A stretch of DNA of 64,000 bases from Topomyia yanbarensis (Eukaryota; Arthropoda; Insecta; Diptera; Culicidae). Position numbers and translations under genes: made by a program. Where the stretch lies: contig NC_080671.1 in assembly GCF_030247195.1 (NCBI RefSeq), positions 188,149,725 through 188,213,724 on the forward strand, written 5' to 3'. The notes under the pieces were generated by a model, which made no database searches, was not told the DNA's origin, and was given only the letters and a program-made list of their open reading frames with translations. Below, piece after piece: positions 55,160-64,000 of this stretch (position 1 is its first letter; every line of letters begins with the position of its first letter).

Positions 55160-56130
55160 CCTAATTGACAGAGGGTAAACCTGACCATTGCTCGCCACTA
55201 TGAAGTAAAATTAACACAAGAAGCGAAAAGCAGTGCACCTTCGCTGGTATAGAGAAATTATACTCGATTATTTTTTTATTGATATTGACTTGTAACTGGA
55301 ATTGTATGTTTTAAATGTATATAATTTTCGAAAAGGCGAGGTTAAAGCCTAAATAAACAAATAAATAAATATTCTTCATTTGTTTCTCGTGGAATAAATT
55401 GAAGAACAAATGTAGATAGTTCAAAAACTAGTGAGCGGATTAACCGGATACAGTGAAATTTTGAGAAGTTTTGCTCATATGCTAAATTAGTGGTAACATT
55501 TTTCGTGTGTCCGAATTTTTCCGTAATCAACCTTTAGTCGAATGTTGTCAAAAACTTCTAAGTTTTATTTTTAATACATTTTTAAATACACCGAAACATT
55601 GTTAAACATGATTTGACTGCTAAAATCTCTCCGTAAATTACGTAATCGTACATATTTCTATCCTACACAAAATTAAGTGATCATCAGGCTGAAGAAATGC
55701 CTAACAATCTTACAGCCAATTAAATGCCTCATACCAGACCATAACAATTCAATAACGCAAACAAGCACTCGCTGTTAGAAACGGTTTAGCTCAGCTCTTC
55801 TTGTGGTGTTTATTCGCACCTTTCTACCAAATCAGATAAATAATGTATAATTTGGGTAATCATCCTACAAAACGAGATTCTCCTCGGAAACGAAATTGGA
55901 CACAGCCAGTCGGTGGGGAGAAACGGTGCCTGCTACAACTCCGACTGAGGTCCACTGCTCGAATCGGGTAATTTACGGCCAATCAAGTAGTAAAAGATTA
56001 AATTATCATGGGCACGATAATAATCATAACCATAACACAATAAAACAAAACATTTCCGTTTATACGATGGTCCGGGTTCTGGTGGCTGGTTGCTGGTACG
56101 CGTTTAACTCGTCGTCGTTTTTTGCTACGC
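55160..56130. other. Non-coding stretch
   Basis: No supported feature. The plus frame 55896-56336 is not recognised. Confidence 0.35.
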
Positions 56131-56548
56131 CCTACACCTCATGGCATCGCCACATAAGATCACACATTCCACGCTGTTGGCTCATCCATCTTTGCCGTTC
56201 CATCAAGTCAACAAACGGTTCCAGAAATGGCCACAACTGCTGCGTGCGTAGACCCTCGTGCCTTGCCTGGGGCATTTTAGCAGAGGAAGTGTTGTTATTC
56301 TTCCTCGCTGTATATATCTTATTTTTATCTTCTTGAGACCCCAAGGCGCACACAGGGGACAGGCTGTCTGGACTGGCCGGGACCGATTTCGAAATACTAA
56401 TGGCTGCAGTCATCAGTGAGATGATTAAAACCTCACTAGACATTTCGTCGGCATTCGCAGTCGTCTGTTTGTTCCCTTCGTTTTGGCCTCTTTTTCGGAA
56501 TGGAAGGGTCAAGTTTTCACGAGAGCAGATCTATTATCTTGATTTAAC

Positions 56549-56779
56549 TCAATTTTGATCTTTCTCGCACTGCTGCTGCTGCCCCTCCTCCATTTTCAGT
56601 CGACATCGCATCGGATCGCTCGATCTACGGCGAGTGAGCAAATAGTTCTTCTTAGGTTTGGATTTGTTTTTTTCTGCTTCATCATTTAATTTTTTGTTTT
56701 CTAGACATTCGTTCATTTCGACTTCCATATTTGAATCATCATTATCCGTATTTTTTCGGACCGTCACGGCGATAGGCAC
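56549..56779 (-). CDS. Hypothetical short ORF (doubtful)
   Basis: A 76-residue minus-strand frame, acidic in its first half (DNDDSNMEVEMNE) and basic after residue 35 (KNKSKPKKNYLLTRRRSSD), ending in a Gln run and a TGA. I know no family for it. Composition looks more protein-like than its neighbours, and another open frame (56132-56512, minus) follows 36 bases later in a different frame without ATG. It might be an exon of a host gene or a chance frame. Confidence 0.2.
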   Translation of the reverse strand: MPIAVTVRKNTDNDDSNMEVEMNECLENKKLNDEAEKNKSKPKKNYLLTRRRSSDPMRCRLKMEEGQQQQCEKDQN

Positions 56780-57070
56780 ATAATTTGTTTTCGATCGACA
56801 CTAATAGTGCCAGTACTGAGTTCAGTTCTCAGACTGAGGTAATTTGCGTCTTTTTTCCATTGACAAAACTATGCAGCCATATCCCGATGGGAAACAATAC
56901 AAGACTACCATATATCTATTTTCTCCTTCGTTTTCCGAGGTTTTAACAAAAAGTAGTCTAGTAGTAAATGTTATATTGTAGCTCAAATATCGGTGTACTC
57001 GATATGACACTGTTTTAGTTAGATTACATTGTACGTTAACATTTCGACTATTTTCTATCTAATAGGGAAC
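56780..57070. other. Non-coding stretch
   Basis: Nothing recognised. Confidence 0.3.
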
Positions 57071-57072
57071 CC

Positions 57073-57430
57073 GGGGCTATTCGAACCTTACTAAGAAAAT
57101 CGCCCTTTTTGGTGGATGCATGTGAAATAATTTATCGACCTAAATAAGACGTCCTAAATGTTAAACCTCAGCTACATTTTGGTACCAAAAAAGTTCATTT
57201 GCATTACTCCATGGCAGCGCTAGGTGGCGATTTGCAAAACTCTTCGTTTTTTCACCCTTTTACAATGTAAGCACAATTCGGACCTCCCTAAGGGACAATC
57301 CAGTCTAATCCGGGTAGTCACATCTGTCGATTGGCGCATCGTGTATTTTCTTTGCTGCGGCGTGTGAAATCGTGTGCGTAGCCGCAAGCCGCTGAACGGT
57401 GTTTGATGGAATAGTGGGTCCGAATAGCCC
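57073..57430. mobile_element. Small MITE with GGGGCTATTCG ends
   Basis: GGGGCTATTCGAACC at 57073-57087 pairs with GGGTCCGAATAGCCC at 57416-57430. There is an internal GGACAATCCAG-like block and no ORF of its own. The target duplication is not clear. Confidence 0.6.
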
Positions 57431-57753
57431 TTCACGTTCTTTTCGCACAAAAGTGGTGAGCGTCTTGAAAATATCTGTGTTTTCATAACAAAACAAAAAT
57501 CAGTTCATGAAATAGGAGCCTCAAGCTTTCCAAAACGCAGTCAGAAACCCTTACGATTTTCTGAGAAATCGAGATGGTCGAATCACCTCCATGGTCTTAA
57601 TATCCTCGGGTTCCCTTTATAAATTTCTTTCACGAATGTATATTGTAGGGCGCAATTTTTCGAAAATTCCGGTGAAAGTGCCATATTGAAAGTTGACCGA
57701 GCAATATGGGATCAAGGAAAAAACGGTACATTGTGGCAGGAAAATTAAAAAAA

Positions 57754-57800
57754 AACCTGTTTTAATCCACCTAGTGGTGCAATTGTGCCTTTCTCATTTG
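57754..57800 (+). repeat. Fragment of a common mosquito repeat (second copy)
   Basis: AACCTGTTTTAATCCACCTA followed by GTGGTGCAATTGTGCCTTTC. The same repeat as at 24883-24920, here closer to the consensus I know from culicine genomes. Confidence 0.6.
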
Positions 57801-58860
57801 TCCAAACTACGATTCCATGGCTGGTTATGTTCAATACAATGATGGAAATGTATATTACATACTCAGTACGATTTGCACATACATACAATGGATCGACAGC
57901 CAAGATCTTGAGATATTATGTGTCGACACTAAAAAAAACGCGCGAAATGCGGGTTAGCTCCTTTTCGAAGCCATTTGGTCAAATCATAGCTAAAACCTGT
58001 TTTTTGCCTTCAAACACTTAGCGACAGAAGATTTCACGGAATTTACGACTTATGATTGGAGGCTGGAATTTACATGAAATATTTATTGGTGAACAAGCAA
58101 GTATTCAAAAATTACAAGAATTCCATACATTCTACACTCTCCCGGTAAAATGCTCCGTCCATCGCCTTCAAACACCTAGTGCCAACTGATTTCACGAAGT
58201 CTGATATCTATTATGAAGGACACATAGAGAAGCTAGGACGCTGCTTTATTCATCTCATTAGTAGCACGTTTGGGGAAAAGTTTGATTATTCTGCAATATA
58301 TTTAACAAGTAATGAAAGTTTTAGGCAAACTTAGCTTGCTACATATAGACACACGACCTACAAAGTTTTAAAACTAAAACTTTGACACCAATTTCACATT
58401 AAAATGTTTTAAAGTTGTGACTATCGTGCCCCTGATTTCATCTCAATACTCCTAAGAATTCGTCCTATAGTTCCGAAATTCGGCTCAATTAATGAAGGTA
58501 AAAAAAGAATAAAAAACTCCCAGTCAGATCCAAATGGAATTTGAATCGGATTTTCGAATGACTCGCCAAAATTCCGACTCAAATGAATCGACCGATTCCG
58601 TGTAGGGATCGGTTGTGTCATTTGTGCTGGATTTCTGACAGAAACCAGCCAATCATATCCCGGCTAACTTCAATGGGGCGTACTGAACTACTAACAAGCA
58701 TGAAAAAATCATCAGAATAATTTTCGAAAGGGCATATTATAATACTTAGTTTCGCTGACTGTAGAAATCTGGTAATTTTCTAGTTTCAGATCCAAGTTAT
58801 TAATAAACTTGACGCTGATCCGTCTATTCACTTCACACATGGGTCGCGATAACGTTGTTC
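57801..58860. other. Non-coding stretch
   Basis: Two similar blocks (CTTCAAACACTTAGCGACAG near 58008 and CTTCAAACACCTAGTGCCAA near 58168, each followed by GATTTCACG) lie about 160 bp apart, a diverged direct repeat probably belonging to the repeat that begins at 57754. No gene. Confidence 0.4.

Positions 58861-58862
<2 letters not shown>

Positions 58863-58943
<81 letters not shown>
58863..58943. repeat. (TAAA)n microsatellite
   Basis: About 20 uninterrupted tetranucleotide copies. The minus-strand frame across it (repeating LFIY) is an artefact. Confidence 0.97.
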
Positions 58944-58944
<1 letters not shown>

Positions 58945-58945
<1 letters not shown>

Positions 58946-59938
58946 AAAATTTAAAATTATAATCTTCTGTTCTGCAGGTTTGCTCCTTAACAAAATAATC
59001 TCAACTCTTTAAAATGATCACAGAAAAAAACTCTTTAAAATGATTACAGATCACATCAGTAGTAGTAAAATTAATTGAAATAATTTCTCGTTTGAATATT
59101 TGTGCTAGGGATGTGATCGATTGTCTTCTCCAAAGTATTTTATCGCATGATTGGCCTTAGAATAAAGCAAGACCATTTTTATTCACCGAATACGATAAAA
59201 ATAAAAGCCATGAATAGAACACATGATCCGTAGGAGTAGAATAAATAATCGAAGTCCTGCTGAAAATGAACCTGATGTGACCCGTGGAGAATAGAAAAAA
59301 TATTCATTCAAAAATTCATGTTATTCATTCAGTTGAATATAGTGCAATAATATTCATTTCGCTAATTATCTAGGTAGGTAAATGTTTTCAAGTGTTGGTA
59401 AAGCATATAAAATAATAGTTATCATCGCTTTCACTGTGGCAGGACCTACTTTGATGGATTTCATTCGTTGCTGCACGTTCGCTTCGTGCAATTGAATACT
59501 TTACGCTGACGTCATAAATGAACTCGGGTGTTCATTTTAACAGTTCGCTTGTACTGTTTACACGGACTTAGAAAAATTCTTTACATTTTGCTTCGAGCGA
59601 ATCTAGTCGTCCACTAAATTTTTCCAAATCCACGTAAATAGTACTAGTGAACTGCCAAGAAAAGTGAGGTTAACTGTGCCAGTAAAGAAACTAATAATCG
59701 AGGATGAATGAAAATCTGTATTGAATGAATAGGCAGTTTGTTCGTTTGACGTTTTCAGTTGAGTCACTTAATATTGAAAATTAATGCGGCTGAATATTAT
59801 TACTTTATTCTATCATTAATCATCCTATTATTCATCATCTTTCTCCACCGTGCGGTAAAAGTCAAACCAAAACAATCATTGTGTACTTGCTGTCTATTGC
59901 TGTTTCATTCATTTGTTGGCGGTTGTGCTAACGCTAAA
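58945..59938. other. Non-coding stretch
   Basis: No gene. ATTCATTCA-like words recur between 59300 and 59360. Confidence 0.35.
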
Positions 59939-59939
59939 T

Positions 59940-60709
59940 CGTCGCTGTTGTGCTATCTTATGACAAGCGCCATTTAGCACATTTCGAGAAAAACGATTTT
60001 TAAAGTTTGAGATTGAATATCTTGAGACTTATAAATGGTTTAAACAATCTAAAGAAGACAATTGATGCTTCCATCTATTCTGCATTAATTTCTCAAATAT
60101 TACGAAGATCGGTTGACTATGTTGCGAGTTTTTACTATGAATGTAAACAAAAGTAGCACTCACACGTGTCATAGGCGTGTATTGATGACAAAATTTGTAT
60201 GACGTGTCATAATCGTGCATGGAAAATTTTCCATAGAAAAAAATCATAAATTTTTAACTTTTATTCATATTTTTGCGTTCATATGGTCTATAAACAATCG
60301 GTGAAATGCATTTTGAAGGAAATGAGTCAGGGAATCTAGAAAAAATTGATATTTTTGATTATAGTGTTGCCTAATATGCTTTATTTCCAGTTTAAAAGTA
60401 GAACTGTGTTTTTCTCACAACTCGTGTAATTTTCTTTTGAAAATGTTTATGCCATTGTGTTCCTCAGACATTTGCACACATAAAAACATCTAAACCTTCA
60501 ATATAACTTGAGCAAATCCTTAGATACAGTGATTTGAAGCAAAAAACTCACAATTTCTCATCATGTTTCTCGCTATATCTAAGTAACCAAGTAGAATTTC
60601 AAAATTCTGAAAACGCCACTTTGTTGAGATTTTTCAAACAAGCAATGTGGCATATCTAACTCAGTTTACCCCAAAATGGCGTTTGTCATAAGATAGCACA
60701 ATAGCGACG
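59940..60709. mobile_element. 770-bp TIR element
   Basis: CGTCGCTGTTGTGCTATCTT followed by ATGACAAGCGCCAT at 59940-59973 pairs with the complement at 60675-60709 with two mismatches. The AT-rich interior has no coding potential. No target duplication identified, so ends are approximate. Confidence 0.7.
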
Positions 60710-60711
60710 AA

Positions 60712-61888
60712 ATATGAAAATCGCAGACCAAAAAATGACAAATGCTCCAAAATATCAACATAGATTGGTTGGCAAACTAAGATTTACTATCTAATCGATT
60801 ATTGATCTTAATCGATTATCTTGGTCGATTACTCAAATCAATTAATCAAGCTCTCGAAAATTACTTGATCATTGCAGTTATAATCAGTGGGGTAGCCATT
60901 AGTTAAGCACCCCCCCCCCAAACCAAAATTAATTGCATTGAAAACATTAATTGACACTAACGAATTTAATTAAATATTCCACAAAATATTTTTGGAAAAA
61001 CATTCTCCGATCACTGCATTGAGAACCGTGTTTAAAGCGTCATGAGGACGGTTGGAAAATTATGGGAAGGGGATCTTGTAACTTATCTCTTAGCCGAAAT
61101 CCCATAGTTGTCAAATTACTTCACTTCAATTTAAAATGAAAGTACTAGGTACTAGGACTCGTTGTCAAGCTGTGAGCTTGAAAAAAAAGAAAAGTAAAAT
61201 CAATGCTCGATATATTTTTCACGATCATATTCATTCGAAACTGCCAAATTCAGATGTTAAGTAACATTGAGAATTTCAAAACGTAAAACTTTTCATCTTC
61301 TCATAAAATTATTTTGGCAAGTAATCCTACTAGAAGTAATTATAGAGAATTTACTCTTCAAGCAATTTTAGGTCGAGACTTAATGTCTCCAACAAAGTTT
61401 TCGAAAATGCTATTTCAAACAACTTTGTCGACTATTCAGAGTATCGAAATATAGTAGTAGAAAACCTTTACAGCAAGTTATTCTAATATTACTGTATTTG
61501 ATAAATCTCTTCTGCGATTCATAAACAATAAATTCACATTGCATTCAAAGTATGGGTCTCCGAAGCTTACACAAAAGATATATTTAAAAATACTAGTTTT
61601 AAAAACATTCCCGAATATTAAACGGACAAGGGGTTTGCCCAGACACATAAATAGTGTTTTCTTTTTTATGGTGTTGGCATCAATTCGGCGCTAGCTTAGT
61701 CCTGTCACTAAGTTAGTGTCAGATTCTGATGAGATGAAGTCGAAACGCAAATTCCATAACTAATTTAGTTATAGGTTGTGTGTTCTCAATTCGTAATGAT
61801 TGTTTTAAACAATTTTCTCCGTAGTGCAGAAAAAAGAGTTTTTACCTAAATTTTTCTTCACTAAGGAGAAATATAGCATGTTCATTTA
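60712..61888. other. Non-coding stretch with clustered ATYGATTA words
   Basis: 60790-60850 holds several ATCGATTA and related words in both orientations. A C run follows at 60911-60920. Nothing else is recognised up to copy B of the Tc1-like element. Confidence 0.4.
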
Positions 61889-61890
61889 TA

Positions 61891-63525
61891 CACTGCTGGT
61901 CAATAAAACAGGTGTGAGATAAAAATACATGAAATTTTGAGTTTTCTCTAAAAATATTTTTATATTCAAATATTTTATAGTTAGGCACAATCGTAAAAAT
62001 GAAAAAGAACACTTTTATTTGTAAATTAAATGTTATGCTTTATCGTAACTCTTTCTTCTCCATGAAATCCAAAAAAGTACCTGGTCAATGAAATAGGTGT
62101 ATTGTAATCCATTGCATTAAAAATTTTCAAATCCAATGATTTTAAGACTTCAACATTTTTAACAACTAGTAACCTGTGTATGCTCCCTAATTCAACCAAA
62201 TTTTATCCATTTGTCTTGTCATTGAGTCATTCAAACGCTGATAAGTTTCCGTTGGTATAGGGTAGCATTCCTTTTAAGCTGCTTCCCACAAACGATCCTT
62301 ATTTGTGAAATTTCGATCAAATAACTTCTTTTTAAGTACATTAGTTAAATTTTCTACGGGATTGATGACAGGAGATAGGCATGGTTCGAAATTATAGTCA
62401 CTTTATTATCTCGAAATCATTCCTTTACATACTTCGATGTGTCTTTTTGGTAAATATCTTGCTGAAACTGTCATGTAAATGCACGTTATCTTTGGCAGAG
62501 GACTGCATGGCATCCTTTAGGGTGTCCATCCTTTAGCGTTGCATTCGAATCTTGCCATTATAGTGGTGTTGCGAAGAATAGGACCTGCGCCATTCCACGA
62601 AAAGCAAGCCCCAAACCTCATTGTTCTCGCCTCCGTGCTTTAGCATATTTTGCGTGTGTCGCAGATCAAACTGTTTGCACTTTGGACGTTTAACGTTTCG
62701 TTGTGCATCGGAGGAAAACAGGTTTACCTTTGATTCGTCCCTCCGAAGGATATGTCGCCATTTTTTTTATTCCTTCTGAACCAGGCCCATTAACGCTGTT
62801 GAATAGCAAATTGCATTTTTCTTCAAAGGCTTTGGCTTCGAAATAGTGGAACCTTCTTAGCAATTCTTTCTGGAAGATTGGAATTTTACAGCCTACAGCG
62901 AACTGTTCTCGGACCTACCACTTTTCCATTTTGTGCTGAATTGGTCTTGGATGACGCAAATGGATCAGATTTCGCTAAAATTGCAATACGATGGTCAGCT
63001 GCTGTAGATGTTTTCTTGGGTTTTTTGCGTGTTTCCCTTTTTCAAAGGTTTTAAGGTATTTGTAACGAAGTTTTCGGAACGCCGCAATGTATTCGCGATT
63101 TATTTATACGTCTTATCTTCTTGAACAAAATTTCTTAGCAAAACTTAGCGTTCCACTTGAGTACAGTGAGATGCTCGACCCATTCCACAACAAATCTTTG
63201 ACTTATTCAACATTTAAATACATTTATTAACACGCAGAATTCAAATTTCACCAAATAAAAAGTATAATGGAATTATGTAAAATAATAAAACGTAATATAT
63301 TTCACACACCTATTATATTGACCACACGAAAAAGCCTACGGTAGTCTTGTTTTGCATCTTGACAAAGATTGCAAATATAATCAGCGCCAACAACCCACTA
63401 GTAACTTGACAGATCCCAAGGCTTCTGTGTGCGGTAGGTGTGATTGAGACTGCTGCAACTTGGTATGCGTAATTGAGAGAAAAACAAAATAATCTATCAC
63501 ACACCTATTTTATTGGCCAGCAGTG
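61891..63525 (-). mobile_element. Tc1-like DNA transposon, copy B (uninterrupted)
   Basis: 1635 bp between TA (61889-61890) and TA (63526-63527), in opposite orientation to copy A. The outer TIRs are CACTGCTGGTCAATAAAACA and the complement of CACACCTATTTTATTGGCCA followed by GCAGTG. Inner direct copies lie at about 62079-62100 (CTGGTCAATGAAATAGGTGT) and 63304-63325 (CACACCTATTATATTGACCA), completing an IR/DR arrangement with arms of about 210-220 bp. The enclosed transposase is a pseudogene. Confidence 0.88.
62190..63183 (-). pseudogene. Tc1-like transposase of copy B, decayed
   Basis: On the minus strand the ATG at 63183-63181 opens MGRAS.., parallel to copy A. It keeps a segment near 62900-62990 that copy A lost. 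The C-terminal part (about 62200-62360) matches the degraded PVENL block of copy A in a diverged form. In-frame stops and shifts are visible throughout, so this copy is also inactive. Having both copies allows lesions unique to each to be told from shared, older ones. Confidence 0.75.
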
Positions 63526-63527
63526 TA

Positions 63528-64000
63528 TCTCGATATGCCGCATTCATAAAATTTTCATATTTTAAACAAAATTGTTGAAAATGTCATTATCAACAACTTT
63601 ACTGAAGGCACCAAGTTTATTACTATTTTTGAAGAGTTAATTTTCAATAATTACCTCTATGAGAATTAATCACTAAAATTATTATATCAGAGTATGCACT
63701 GTTTTATATTGGAAAACTTCTAGAAGTTGTCAAACCTTCAAAGCCAAGTATTATTAAATTAGGTGATCTTACACGCTGAAATTTTTTTCGAATATTTATC
63801 CCACTTTAAAAGATCGTAATCTTTGACTTCATTGACATATTGTACAAGAAAATAATCTATAGGGGTTCGAAAGCTGTTTCATGCTGATTCTTTTTGTTTG
63901 TAGACTGCAATGATATGTGTTAGATACTTATGTTTCTGAATTTTAAATGATTTATCAAACTCATACTAAATTTCAGCATTTTTCAAAAAATTTACGATTT
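63528..64000. other. AT-rich non-coding window end
   Basis: Nothing recognised. Confidence 0.35.

Noticed and set aside
58712..58993. 93-codon minus frame with LFIY repeats
   Set aside because: Read through the (TAAA)n microsatellite.

Overview
The window looks like mosquito nuclear DNA, most likely a culicine close to Aedes. It is AT-rich and full of nested transposable elements, and holds a Feilai-type tRNA SINE, a BEL/Pao LTR retrotransposon with an N-terminal PHD finger, an R1-clade LINE, a Jockey-type LINE ORF1 and Tc1/mariner elements with IR/DR ends. The genus is inferred from repeat families I recognise, not from a host gene. I see no convincing conserved host protein-coding gene. 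The window is probably intergenic, or lies in one of the very long introns common in these genomes.

Layout. 165-7493 is a complete, young BEL/Pao element: 369-bp LTRs differing at one base, a CATGT target duplication and one uninterrupted 2136-codon gag-pol. 7806-13591 is a full-length but broken R1-clade LINE flanked by a 12-13 bp target duplication and sitting in an older mosquito repeat. Its ORF1 carries a 291-bp in-frame duplication and a nested 86-bp copy of this LINE family's own 3' tail. 14375-17770 is a rotted CR1/Jockey-group LINE with about 270-bp tandem units upstream of its endonuclease. 17792-18527 is a TTA-flanked MITE. 18876-23444 is a Tc1-like element (copy A) swollen by a compound insertion that includes a second TIR element, three 425-bp tandem units with histone-style core promoters, and a lysine-rich tail-like fragment.

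23.4-33.7 kb is mostly non-coding AT-rich DNA with a LINE endonuclease scrap, small MITEs and two core-promoter-like sites, one of which (29861-29925) matches TATA, Inr and DPE consensus. 33.8-37.9 kb is a foldback element holding three further elements. 38.2-44.2 kb is a run of MITEs, a 1.57-kb TIR element with many copies of a GAGACTTGACC motif, two tRNA-derived SINEs and a 360-bp hairpin. 45.7-48.3 kb is a degraded second BEL/Pao element whose RT active site is gone. 49.8-53.2 kb holds LINE ORF1 pseudogenes, including a Jockey-type gag with decayed zinc knuckles. 54.1-60.7 kb has further TIR elements, a (TAAA)n microsatellite and one doubtful short ORF. 61891-63525 is a second, uninterrupted copy (B) of the Tc1-like element in opposite orientation.

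Functionally only the first BEL/Pao element looks capable of making its own proteins. Everything else is a record of successive insertions, and several events can be ordered from nesting and target duplications.
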